Assembly (NCBI GenBank): GCA_038199985.1
Contig: JBBPYK010000069.1
Location: 1-64,000 of the forward strand
Source: Arthrobacter_J sp038199985
Lineage (GTDB): Bacteria; Actinomycetota; Actinomycetes; Actinomycetales; Micrococcaceae
Length of the DNA stretch: 64,000 bases
Direction: 5' to 3'
Both the position numbers and the translations under genes were made by a program. This document shows positions 16,768 to 25,384 of the stretch, piece by piece. Each line of letters starts with the position of its first letter. The stretch's first letter is position 1. The notes beneath the pieces are model-generated. The model was given only the letters and a program-made list of their open reading frames with translations. It was not told the origin of the DNA and made no database searches.

Positions 16768-17781
16768 GTGAGTGAACCACGCCGGATGGAGGTTCTCAGT
16801 GCCATCGTTGAAGACTATGTTTACTCCCGTGAGCCTGTCGGGTCTAAAGCTTTGGTGGATAGGCACCATCTGGGAGTCTCTTCCGCCACTATCCGAAATG
16901 ACATGGCGGTACTGGAAGAGGAGGGGCTCATCGCCGCGCCCCACACAAGTGCGGGCCGAATTCCCACCGACAAGGGTTACCGACGCTTCGTGGACCGCAT
17001 AGCCGAGGTTAAACCCCTCTCCGGCCCCGAAAGACGAGCTATTCAGGCACTGCTTGAGGGCCCTGACGATCTCGACGATGTTATGGACCGCACGGTCCGG
17101 CTGCTCGCTCAGCTCACCAATCAAGTAGCAGTCGTCCAGTACCCGCACCTGAGTAGAACAGCGGTGCGACATATTGAGTTTGTTCTTCTTGCACCTACCC
17201 AAGTACTCATTGTCCTGATCGCCACTACCGGCGCAGTTCAGCAAAAAATAATCATGCTCGACACGCAGATTTCTGAAGAAGTGCTTCTCGATCACAGACA
17301 GCGTTTTCTCACAGAGCTGGCTGGCCAGCCGATGACCGCAGTCGAAACTCGGTTGCCCAACATACTTCGTCGAACACCTCCTGATTCGAGTGTGACCGCA
17401 GAGGCGCTCGGGCAAGCGCTGAGCTCTCTGGCCCGCATCGACCGAGAGGACAAGATTATTCTGGCTGGGACAGCGAATCTTGCACGCTCCACCATAGATT
17501 TTCCGTTGACCATCGGTCCCGTCCTCGAAGCGCTTGAGGAACAGGTGGTCATGCTTCGGTTGTTAACCGAAATGGAACAGGATAAACGTGGCATGTCGGT
17601 GCGTATTGGCCGGGAGAATCCCCATGGTGGATTGTCCGAAGCATCCGTGATTGCCACTGGCTACGGGCCGGACTACTCGGCGAGGCTGGGGATATTGGGC
17701 CCGATGCGTATGGATTACCCCACAACAATGGCAGCGGTTCGCGCAGTTGCCCGATATTTGTCGAGGATCCTCGGAGAGTGA
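16768..17781 (+). CDS. hrcA: Heat-inducible transcription repressor HrcA
   Basis: CIRCE-binding repressor of class I heat-shock genes; 337 aa. GTG at 16768 is preferred because AGGAGG (16754-16759) is 8 nt upstream; the in-frame GTG at 16759 overlaps that site. The N-terminal winged helix carries LGVSSATIRNDMAVLEEEG and SAGRIPTDKGYR, typical of the family. A GAF-like dimerisation domain follows. It is the first gene of hrcA-dnaJ-rsmE. groES/groEL and dnaK-grpE are not in the window. Confidence 0.97.
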   Translation: MSEPRRMEVLSAIVEDYVYSREPVGSKALVDRHHLGVSSATIRNDMAVLEEEGLIAAPHTSAGRIPTDKGYRRFVDRIAEVKPLSGPERRAIQALLEGPDDLDDVMDRTVRLLAQLTNQVAVVQYPHLSRTAVRHIEFVLLAPTQVLIVLIATTGAVQQKIIMLDTQISEEVLLDHRQRFLTELAGQPMTAVETRLPNILRRTPPDSSVTAEALGQALSSLARIDREDKIILAGTANLARSTIDFPLTIGPVLEALEEQVVMLRLLTEMEQDKRGMSVRIGRENPHGGLSEASVIATGYGPDYSARLGILGPMRMDYPTTMAAVRAVARYLSRILGE

Positions 17782-17845
17782 TCTTCGGGGCCTCTAGGTC
17801 AGAGAAGTCCCTCTCGGGGGACGAACTACAGGAAGTGAAAAGTAC

Positions 17846-18979
17846 GTGAGCAACCACTATGAAGTCCTCGGGCTAGGCCGCGATGCAACGGGCGAGGAAA
17901 TCAAGAAAGCCTACCGAAAACTGGCACGCAAGCTTCACCCGGATGTCAACTCCGGACCGGACGCATCGGAGCAGTTCAAGCTGGTAACGCGGGCATACGA
18001 AGTACTTGCAGATCCTCAGAAGCGGCGCGTATACGACACAACAGGCAACGAAAACGGAACTGACAGTGGGTTCGGCGGCGGACAATCCGGCTCGGGGTTC
18101 GCATTCCAGGACATATTTGAAACTTTCTTTGGTGGGGGTGGCCCTGGAGCTGGCGCGCCACCGTCGAGAACGCGGCGTGGTCAGGACGCTCTGATCAACG
18201 TACAGATCGATCTCAAAGACGCTGTGTTTGGCGCCAACAAGACCATGGATGTGGAAACCGCGGTCGTTTGTCCGGATTGCGACGGCAGTTGCAGCCAGCC
18301 GGGGTCGAGTCCAAAGACCTGCGATATCTGCCACGGTAGCGGACAGATACAGCGTGCCGTGCGATCCATACTTGGCCAAGTCATGACCACTGCACCCTGC
18401 GGCACTTGCCAGGGGCTGGGAACGGTGATCCCCGATCCCTGTCACCAATGCGCGGGAGAGGGGCGCGTACGTAGCCGTCGTTCTCTGACCATCAAAGTAC
18501 CGGCGGGCGTTGCAACCGGCACCCGCATCCAGCTTGGTGGTCAAGGCGAGGTCGGCCCTGGTGGCGGTCCTCAGGGCGACCTCTATGTGGACATTCGTGT
18601 CGCACAAGATGCAAACTTCATCCGAGAAGGCGACGATCTCCACGTGACGATGTCGGTGCCCATGACAGCCGCAGCGTTGGGGACTTCGCTTCAGCTGGTA
18701 ACTTTCGACGGCGACCGAGAGCTCGACATTAAGGGCGGTACCCAGTCAGGAGAGATTTTCACCCTGCGAGGACTTGGTGTGACGCATCTTCGTGGATACG
18801 GCCGTGGCGATCTGCGAATCCATATCAACGTCGAGACGCCTTCGAAGCTCGACGCTGAACAAGAGGAACTTTTGAGGCAGCTCGCCTCCCTCCGTGGGGA
18901 GCAGTTCGCCCAAGGCAAACTTGCAGCGACCGGCAGCGGCGTATTTTCACGGTTGCGTGAACGGCTCGGCAACCGGTAA
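17846..18979 (+). CDS. dnaJ: Chaperone DnaJ (DnaJ2 type)
   Basis: Type I J-domain co-chaperone of DnaK; 377 aa from GTG at 17846 behind AGGAAG. The J domain has HPD at residues 31-33. A Gly/Phe-rich linker follows, then four zinc-binding repeats: CPDCDGSC, CDICHGSG, CGTCQGLG and CHQCAGEG. The first lacks the usual final glycine. Being linked to hrcA rather than dnaK-grpE marks it as the second DnaJ of actinobacteria. rsmE follows after 2 nt. Confidence 0.97.
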   Translation: MSNHYEVLGLGRDATGEEIKKAYRKLARKLHPDVNSGPDASEQFKLVTRAYEVLADPQKRRVYDTTGNENGTDSGFGGGQSGSGFAFQDIFETFFGGGGPGAGAPPSRTRRGQDALINVQIDLKDAVFGANKTMDVETAVVCPDCDGSCSQPGSSPKTCDICHGSGQIQRAVRSILGQVMTTAPCGTCQGLGTVIPDPCHQCAGEGRVRSRRSLTIKVPAGVATGTRIQLGGQGEVGPGGGPQGDLYVDIRVAQDANFIREGDDLHVTMSVPMTAAALGTSLQLVTFDGDRELDIKGGTQSGEIFTLRGLGVTHLRGYGRGDLRIHINVETPSKLDAEQEELLRQLASLRGEQFAQGKLAATGSGVFSRLRERLGNR

Positions 18980-18981
18980 CC

Positions 18982-19740
18982 ATGAGCAATCAGTGCTTTT
19001 TCGGTGACCCTGTTGAGGTGGCCAACGCGTTGCCTGGGGGTACGCTCTGCCTCACCGGGGCCGAAGCGCGGCACGCCGTAGTTAAACGCATCGGCATTGA
19101 TGAAGCCATTGATGTCGTCGATGGTCAGGGGCATCGAGCCAGCTGCGTAGTTGCTGACATCGCCTCCGATGCCATAAGTCTGCGGGTACTGTCACTCGAC
19201 TACGAGACAGTACCGGAACCGTCCGTGACGCTCGTCCAAGCACTCGCAAAGGGTGATAGGGACGAGATGGCCATTGCTGCCGCCACCGAGCTTGGAGTGG
19301 ACGCTGTCATTCCATGGCAGGCGGATCGGTCAATTGTTCGGTGGAAAGCCGACAGGGCCAGCAAGGGGGTGCGTAAGTGGGAGTCAGTTGTTTTGGCCGC
19401 CTCCAAGCAGTCGCGCCGATCGCGGATCCCAGAGGTTGTTCCGCCCATGGATTCTGGGCGACTCACCGTGTGGATGCAGAAGACTGACCTCGTTGTGGTC
19501 CTTCATGAGACCGCCGAGTCTTCCCTGAGCCACGTCCTCGAAAGCCGTAAGCTGAGGGGGTCGCAGATCGCCGTCGTCGTGGGACCGGAGGGCGGAGTCT
19601 CCGAGCAGGAAATCGACCGGTTCAGGAATTCTGGAGCAGTTACTGCGCGGCTCGGCAGAAATGTACTTCGGTCTTCCACCGCCGGACCAGCTGCACTGAG
19701 TTTGATTATGCACTCACTCGGTCGCTGGGACGAAGACTAA
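18982..19740 (+). CDS. rsmE: 16S rRNA m3U1498 methyltransferase RsmE
   Basis: SPOUT-class methyltransferase that modifies U1498 of 16S rRNA; 252 aa. An N-terminal PUA-like part (CLTGAEARHAVVKR) precedes the knotted SAM-binding domain with VVVGPEGGVSEQE and LGRNVLRSSTAGPAAL. The ATG lies 2 nt after the dnaJ stop, consistent with one operon under HrcA. Confidence 0.96.
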   Translation: MSNQCFFGDPVEVANALPGGTLCLTGAEARHAVVKRIGIDEAIDVVDGQGHRASCVVADIASDAISLRVLSLDYETVPEPSVTLVQALAKGDRDEMAIAAATELGVDAVIPWQADRSIVRWKADRASKGVRKWESVVLAASKQSRRSRIPEVVPPMDSGRLTVWMQKTDLVVVLHETAESSLSHVLESRKLRGSQIAVVVGPEGGVSEQEIDRFRNSGAVTARLGRNVLRSSTAGPAALSLIMHSLGRWDED

Positions 19741-19907
19741 GAACAGTGCAGAACGCTCAGTGGGATAATGAACGTACCGAGACGACCAATAGTAACCGCC
19801 ACCCGATGTCTCGTTTCCCGTAGAATGGAAACTCTGGCTACCAGCGGTGGCTGTTCGGCAGGACTACGAAGCCTTAGGGGGCGAAGAAAGGCCATCAGGC
19901 CGCTGCT

Positions 19908-20951
19908 ATGACGGATTCTTCAGAAAGAACTGGAAACGGTGCACAGAAGACAGAAACAGTACGGTTCGATTCCACTGATCAAATGGTCGAGTCGCTTGGC
20001 GCCCATGATCAGGCGTTGCGGTTCATCGAAGATGCTTTCCCCGATGTTCAGCTCGCGGTGCGCGGCAATGAGCTTTCCATCACGGGTGAGAACGAAAGTG
20101 TCAAGCGCACCTCACGCCTTGTAGCCGAAATGCGCAATCTCGCAGCGAACGACACTCGCGTGACCGAGCATGTCTTAGTGCAGCTGATCAGCATGCTCAA
20201 GGACCAGGCAACAGAACGTCCCTCGGACGTATTGACGGTCAACATCCTCTCCTCGCGCGGCCGAACAATTCGGCCCAAAACGCTGAACCAGAAGCGCTAC
20301 GTCGAATCAATCGATGACAACACCGTCGTATTCGGTATTGGCCCCGCGGGTACCGGCAAAACCTATCTGGCTATGGCCAAGGCTGTACAGGCACTGCAGC
20401 AAAAGGAAGTTAGCCGAATCATATTGACTCGTCCTGCAGTAGAAGCGGGAGAGCGGTTGGGATTCCTTCCAGGGACGCTGAGCGACAAAATCGATCCCTA
20501 CTTGCGCCCGTTGTATGATGCTCTCCACGACATGATTGATCCGGAGACCATTCCTCGACTGATGGCCGCCGGCACCATCGAGGTAGCTCCGCTTGCGTAT
20601 ATGCGAGGGCGCACCCTGAATGACGCTTTTATCATTTTGGACGAGGCGCAGAACACCACCCCAGAGCAAATGAAAATGTTCCTGACTCGTTTGGGATTCG
20701 GTTCCAAAATGGTCGTCACGGGCGATGTTACACAGGTGGACTTACCCGGGGGGACGCCTTCTGGATTGCGCGTTGTCCGAGATATCCTTGACGATGTTTC
20801 GGACATTTCGTTTATGGAACTCGATGCAACAGATGTTGTACGCCACCGCCTAGTGAGCAATATTGTCTCCGCCTATGCTGAGTGGGACGAAGATACCCGG
20901 CAGACAGCCCAGACGTCGCGTCCAGAGCGAAATACGGGTGTACAGCGCTGA
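19908..20951 (+). CDS. phoH: PhoH-like ATPase
   Basis: P-loop ATPase of the PhoH family, proposed to act in RNA metabolism with YbeY; 347 aa. Walker A is GPAGTGKT (about residues 145-152) and Walker B is FIILDEAQN. An N-terminal region of about 125 residues has a KH-like fold in relatives. First gene of a tight operon; its TGA overlaps the ybeY ATG by 1 nt. The 167-nt gap upstream contains TAGAAT (19821-19826) as a possible -10 box. Confidence 0.95.
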   Translation: MTDSSERTGNGAQKTETVRFDSTDQMVESLGAHDQALRFIEDAFPDVQLAVRGNELSITGENESVKRTSRLVAEMRNLAANDTRVTEHVLVQLISMLKDQATERPSDVLTVNILSSRGRTIRPKTLNQKRYVESIDDNTVVFGIGPAGTGKTYLAMAKAVQALQQKEVSRIILTRPAVEAGERLGFLPGTLSDKIDPYLRPLYDALHDMIDPETIPRLMAAGTIEVAPLAYMRGRTLNDAFIILDEAQNTTPEQMKMFLTRLGFGSKMVVTGDVTQVDLPGGTPSGLRVVRDILDDVSDISFMELDATDVVRHRLVSNIVSAYAEWDEDTRQTAQTSRPERNTGVQR

Positions 20952-21424
20952 TGTCGATCGAAGTCAACAACGAAACTACCTTTCCAGCGGACGAAGAGCG
21001 ACTTGTTGCGGTTGGCCGATTCGTCTTGGACTCGCTGTACGTCAGCCCCGAGGCTGAGCTGGCCATCATGCTCATTGATTCAGAAGCCATGGAAAAGCTA
21101 CACATTGAATGGATGGACCTACCCGGTCCAACGGACGTGATGTCTTTCCCCATGGACGAGCTTCGTCCCGGTACCGCTGCGGCGCCGGCAAGCGCGGGCG
21201 TCCTTGGCGATATCGTGCTCTGTCCTGACATTGCGGAACAACAAGCGAAAACCGCAGGGCACAGCTTGGCGGAGGAATTGCTGCTGCTGACTGTGCACGG
21301 AATTCTCCATTTGCTCGGCTACGATCACGTCGAGCCTGAGGACGAAGCGGAAATGTTTGGTCTTCAACGGAAGCTTCTTTTCGAATTTTTGGGCCACCAG
21401 CCTCCCCGGGAAACCACCCATTGA
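20951..21424 (+). CDS. ybeY: Endoribonuclease YbeY
   Basis: Zinc-dependent endoribonuclease for 16S rRNA 3' maturation and ribosome quality control; 157 aa from ATG at 20951. The metal-binding signature is HGILHLLGYDH (about residues 116-126). Internal landmarks are GPTDVMSFPMDE and LGDIVLC. It overlaps phoH by 1 nt and the corC-like gene by 4 nt, indicating translational coupling. Confidence 0.96.
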   Translation: MSIEVNNETTFPADEERLVAVGRFVLDSLYVSPEAELAIMLIDSEAMEKLHIEWMDLPGPTDVMSFPMDELRPGTAAAPASAGVLGDIVLCPDIAEQQAKTAGHSLAEELLLLTVHGILHLLGYDHVEPEDEAEMFGLQRKLLFEFLGHQPPRETTH

Positions 21425-22785
21425 TCGAATGGTCTCTTGGCGCCGTCGGTGTTCTGTTCGCCCTCATTGCAGCACTTCTGACTGCCGCCGAAGCTGCCTT
21501 TACTTTCCTGCCACGGCAGGAAGCCGAAGTTCTTCTCCGCAAGCAGACTGGATCCTCCCTCCAGCGAATCCTGTCTGCACCCATCGACCATCTGCACGCC
21601 CTCCGTTTTTGGCGGGTATGGTTCGAAATGGCTGCGGCCGTCGCCGTCGCCCTCGTATTCAATGAGCTAAGTAGCAATATCTGGCTGGCCGGACTGTATG
21701 CCACTCTCGTCATGGCAGCGATTGGCTTCGTCCTCGTCGGGGTGTCACCGCGACAGCTGGGCCGTGCTTACTCCTCGAGCGTGGTGAATCTGACTTCATC
21801 TCTAGTGCGATTGCTTCGTCTGGTGCTTGGTCCAATTCCACGATGGCTCATACGCGTAGGGAGCGCAGTCACACCAGGAACGGACCACGCCGACGCCGCG
21901 TTCTTTACTCAAGAGGAGTTCCGAGACCTGGTCTCTCGGGCCTCAGATGCTGAGATGATCGAGAACAGCGAAGCTGAACTGATCCATTCAGTATTCGAGC
22001 TCGGCGATACCAGTGTCCGGTCCGTCATGGTACCCCGAACCGACATGGTGTCTATCGACACAGGTTCCACACTGCGCCAAGCCATGTCACTGTTCCTGCG
22101 CTCTGGCTACTCGCGGGTTCCAGTGATTGGGGAGAGCTCAGATCAGGTTCTCGGCATGGTCTACCTCAAGGACGTGGCAGCACGCATGCACGGCCCAGGG
22201 TCTGCCGATGAACCCGTAGATTCCATCGCGAGGGATATCCGCTACGTCCCCGAGTCAAAGAACGTGGGAGATCTGCTTCAGGAGCTCCAACGCGAATCGA
22301 CTCACGTCGCGATTGCCGTGGACGAGTATGGTGGTACGGCTGGTCTGGTGACACTCGAGGACCTGATTGAGGAGATCGTCGGTGAAATCGTCGACGAGTA
22401 CGATACCGAAGCACCGGAGGCACAGGACCTTGGCGGCGGACGATACCGCGTCAGTTCAAGCATGGATATAGATGATTTCGGCGAGCTCTTTGGACTGGAG
22501 CTCGACGATGACGAAGTTGACACTGTCGGCGGGTTGATGGGTAAAACGCTCGGGCGCGTCCCGATCGTTGGAAGCGAAGTGGTTCTGGAAGGCGGAATTC
22601 ACCTCAGTGCCGAACGGCTGGAGGGCCGTAGGAACCGGGTATCGCATTTGATCGCCTGGCGAGTCTTAGAGGACTCCGGGAGTGCAAGAATGGAAGGCCA
22701 CGATGGCGGCTCCGCCACCATCGGAACTACAGCGGACGTTGATGTACCGCCAATAGAAGGGAAGACAGATCATGACGAGTCCTGA
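21421..22785 (+). CDS. CNNM/CorC-type transporter with CBS domains
   Basis: Predicted membrane protein of the hemolysin C/CorC group, linked to magnesium or cobalt transport in relatives; 454 aa. Three to four membrane segments form an N-terminal DUF21/CNNM domain (about 1-190). A CBS pair follows (VMVPRTDMVSID and STHVAIAVDEYGGTAGLVT). A C-terminal CorC-HlyC domain (VGGLMGKTLGRVP) completes it. The start is TTG at 21421, overlapping the ybeY stop. The last 14 nt overlap era. Confidence 0.92.
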   Translation: MIEWSLGAVGVLFALIAALLTAAEAAFTFLPRQEAEVLLRKQTGSSLQRILSAPIDHLHALRFWRVWFEMAAAVAVALVFNELSSNIWLAGLYATLVMAAIGFVLVGVSPRQLGRAYSSSVVNLTSSLVRLLRLVLGPIPRWLIRVGSAVTPGTDHADAAFFTQEEFRDLVSRASDAEMIENSEAELIHSVFELGDTSVRSVMVPRTDMVSIDTGSTLRQAMSLFLRSGYSRVPVIGESSDQVLGMVYLKDVAARMHGPGSADEPVDSIARDIRYVPESKNVGDLLQELQRESTHVAIAVDEYGGTAGLVTLEDLIEEIVGEIVDEYDTEAPEAQDLGGGRYRVSSSMDIDDFGELFGLELDDDEVDTVGGLMGKTLGRVPIVGSEVVLEGGIHLSAERLEGRRNRVSHLIAWRVLEDSGSARMEGHDGGSATIGTTADVDVPPIEGKTDHDES

Positions 22786-23701
22786 ATATCGTGCGGGATT
22801 TGTGTCAATGGTTGGTCGGCCAAATACCGGAAAATCAACGTTGACCAATGCACTGGTGGGCCAGAAAGTAGCCATTACGTCGGCAAAACCGCAAACCACC
22901 CGTCACACCATCAGGGGTATCGTTCACTCCGAAGTGGGGCAATTAATCCTCGTCGATACGCCAGGGCTTCACCGTCCACGCACCCTGTTGGGGAAAAGGC
23001 TGAATGAGCTCGTCGCCGATACGCTGGCCGAGGTGGATGCCATCGGCTTCTGTCTTCCTGCCAACGAGAAAATCGGGCCTGGAGACCGCTTCATTGCGAA
23101 ACAGTTGGCTGCCTTGAGAGGCAAACCAGTCATTGCCATAGTCACGAAAACCGACCTCGTGGACCGTCAAGCGGTTGCTGAACAACTGCTTGCTGTCACA
23201 GCCCTCGGATATGACGTTATGGGAGAACAAGGATGGGCCGACGTAGTCCCGGTCTCCGCCGTCAAGGACACGCAAACAGAAATTGTTACCTCGGTACTTC
23301 TGAAGAATATGCCACTATCGCCCCCACTTTATCCGGACGGTGAGCTCACGGATGAACCGGTAGCCGTGATGGTTGCCGAACTCATCCGGGAAGCCGCCCT
23401 CGAAGGGGTACGTGATGAGCTGCCACATTCTCTGGCGGTGGTAGTGGACGAAATTGTTGAACGTGAAGGCCGTCCGGAAGACCGGAAGCTGCTAGATGTT
23501 CGTGTCAATCTTTACGTGGAGAGGTCCTCGCAAAAGGCAATTATCATCGGGCGGGGCGGTGAGCGGCTGAAAGCAGTGGGGACCACAGCCCGTCATAGTA
23601 TTGAGGCGCTTCTCGGCACCCGCATCTACCTGGATCTACACGTCAAAATTGCTAAAGATTGGCAGCGAGACCCCAAAAAACTGGTCCGCTTGGGATTCTG
23701 A
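22772..23701 (+). CDS. era: GTPase Era
   Basis: Essential ribosome-assembly GTPase that binds the 3' end of 16S rRNA; 309 aa. G1 is GRPNTGKST (15-23), G3 is DTPG, G4 is TKTD. The C-terminal KH domain contains IIGRGGERLKAVG. ATG at 22772 lies inside the end of the preceding gene behind AAGGGAAG. Last gene of phoH-ybeY-corC-era. Confidence 0.97.
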   Translation: MTSPEYRAGFVSMVGRPNTGKSTLTNALVGQKVAITSAKPQTTRHTIRGIVHSEVGQLILVDTPGLHRPRTLLGKRLNELVADTLAEVDAIGFCLPANEKIGPGDRFIAKQLAALRGKPVIAIVTKTDLVDRQAVAEQLLAVTALGYDVMGEQGWADVVPVSAVKDTQTEIVTSVLLKNMPLSPPLYPDGELTDEPVAVMVAELIREAALEGVRDELPHSLAVVVDEIVEREGRPEDRKLLDVRVNLYVERSSQKAIIIGRGGERLKAVGTTARHSIEALLGTRIYLDLHVKIAKDWQRDPKKLVRLGF

Positions 23702-23814
23702 GTGCAGAGGCACTTTTAGTCGGCGTCGACCGTTGATGCAGAGGAAGTTCCATCTGCGGCGATCGGATCGGCTGTGCGTGAATCGCGCTCCGGCCTCAGT
23801 AAAATGGACAGAAC

Positions 23815-25356
23815 GTGCCAACCACGGATGAGGATTGGATTTTGAGTAGACGCAGTGTGGCCTCCGGAGGCGTGAACTCTGGCAACCCACAAGCCGGCCC
23901 GGCAGGCAGACATCTTGGCTCCGGGCGCAAAAACGCTGCGTTGCGGTATTTGGCGCTCACGCTGGCGGTCGTGCTCCTCGGAGGATTCGTCTTCGTGTTC
24001 GTGCAGGTCATGAGGCTCCAGGGAAATATCGTTACTGAACCACTGAATCTGAACACCGATCAGGCGGACGCGCTCCCCGTCGATATGTCGCGTGATCCGT
24101 TGCAGATTCTAGTACTTGGCACGGATACCCGAACGGGTCAGGATGCGCAGGTTGGGGGTGAGGATCTGTCCGCTGGTTCGGGCAATTCCGACGCCATGAT
24201 GCTCATGCATTTGTCGGCCGACCGTGAGCGTGTGTCGGTAATCAGTTTCCCCCGCGATCTACTGGTACCCATCCCAGAGTGCTTCGATCCCAAGACTGGG
24301 ACCGAACATCCCGCGCAAGAATTGGGACAGGTAAACGGGGCTCTTGACTCTGGCGGACCAGGTTGCACCGTAGCGACGATCAACGACGTTACTGGTCTGC
24401 AGATCGATCATTTCATGATGGCCGACTTCGACGCGGTCAAGGAATTGTCCAACACCCTGGGTGGTGTCGACGTGTGTGTGAACGAGCCCGTGGATGATTC
24501 CTACTCTGGTCTCCACCTGCCAGCTGGTGTCAGCAGCATTCAGGGTGATCAAGCACTGGCCTTCCTGCGGACTCGGCATGGCTTCGGCGACGGCGGAGAT
24601 GCCGGTCGAATTCGAGCGCAACAGAGTTTCTTGGCGTCTATGGCGCGAAAGATTCGGGAAGAGGGCACGTTGGGTAACCTGCCTAGGGTTTACGCAATTG
24701 CAGAAACGATTACCAAGAACCTGACTATCGACGAGGAACTGGCTGACATCAACTCGCTGCTGAAGATCGCTGATCGCTTGAAGGACGTTGATCTCAGCAA
24801 GGTCAAATTCATTACAGCTCCTACCAAACCCTACGAGCCGGATCCGAATCGGCTCGTCCTTGATGACGAGCAGGCAGATCCGCTTTTTGAGGCACTTGCA
24901 AAGGACCGCCCACTCGGCGAGGCAAAGCAAGCGCCCTCGCGAAAACCAACGCAGTCTGCGTCGTCTGATGCCATGGCGACTGAGGAACCGCAACTAGAAT
25001 TTGACCCGGCTACCATTCCCCTAAATGTCACGAATGCATCAGGGGAGGAAGGCCGAAGTCGCGAGATCAGCAACGTTCTGAGCGAGACCGGTTATGTTCG
25101 GGCTCAAGCTGGTTCCGCGGTCGCGGAGAGTCCCGCTACTCAGATCTTCTACGCAGACGGGTATAAGGTCGTTGCTGAAGCAGTGGCGGGGGAGCTGGGT
25201 GTAGCGGCTGTCCAGGTGATTCCATCGTCCGGTGTCACCGGTGTAACTGTTGAGGTCGGAAAAAACTTTACCTCCGGGGACAAACTCAAAGCTGGTGGAG
25301 ACCTCGACAGTGGGCTGAGTGGTCAAACGGCGGACCAGGTTACCTGTCAATCGTGA
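23815..25356 (+). CDS. LytR-CpsA-Psr (LCP) family protein
   Basis: Predicted cell-wall glycopolymer ligase that transfers lipid-linked polymers to peptidoglycan; 513 aa from GTG at 23815. A single membrane anchor lies at about 45-65. The LCP domain follows with LVLGTDTRTG, ISFPRDLLVPIP, DFDAVKELSNTLGGVDVC and the arginine-containing FLRTRHGFGDGGDAGRIRAQ. A C-terminal LytR_C domain (from about residue 400) follows a low-complexity linker. TAAAAT (23800-23805) lies 10 nt before the start, so the transcript may have almost no leader. Confidence 0.93.
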   Translation: MPTTDEDWILSRRSVASGGVNSGNPQAGPAGRHLGSGRKNAALRYLALTLAVVLLGGFVFVFVQVMRLQGNIVTEPLNLNTDQADALPVDMSRDPLQILVLGTDTRTGQDAQVGGEDLSAGSGNSDAMMLMHLSADRERVSVISFPRDLLVPIPECFDPKTGTEHPAQELGQVNGALDSGGPGCTVATINDVTGLQIDHFMMADFDAVKELSNTLGGVDVCVNEPVDDSYSGLHLPAGVSSIQGDQALAFLRTRHGFGDGGDAGRIRAQQSFLASMARKIREEGTLGNLPRVYAIAETITKNLTIDEELADINSLLKIADRLKDVDLSKVKFITAPTKPYEPDPNRLVLDDEQADPLFEALAKDRPLGEAKQAPSRKPTQSASSDAMATEEPQLEFDPATIPLNVTNASGEEGRSREISNVLSETGYVRAQAGSAVAESPATQIFYADGYKVVAEAVAGELGVAAVQVIPSSGVTGVTVEVGKNFTSGDKLKAGGDLDSGLSGQTADQVTCQS

Positions 25357-25369
25357 CGGACAGGTAACC
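25338..25369. terminator. Hairpin between convergent LCP and M13 peptidase genes
   Basis: GGTTACCTGTC (25338-25348) pairs perfectly over 11 bp with GACAGGTAACC (25359-25369). The hairpin includes the LCP stop codon. No T-run follows, so it may be a weak bidirectional terminator or a 3' stabiliser. Confidence 0.5.
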
Positions 25370-25384
25370 AGTCCCGTCAGTTTG

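Noticed and set aside
17873..18643. Open frame of 256 codons on the minus strand
   Set aside because: Antisense to dnaJ, whose J domain and zinc repeats are unmistakable.
24259..24993. Open frame of 244 codons on the minus strand
   Set aside because: Antisense to the LCP protein gene, with no family signature.
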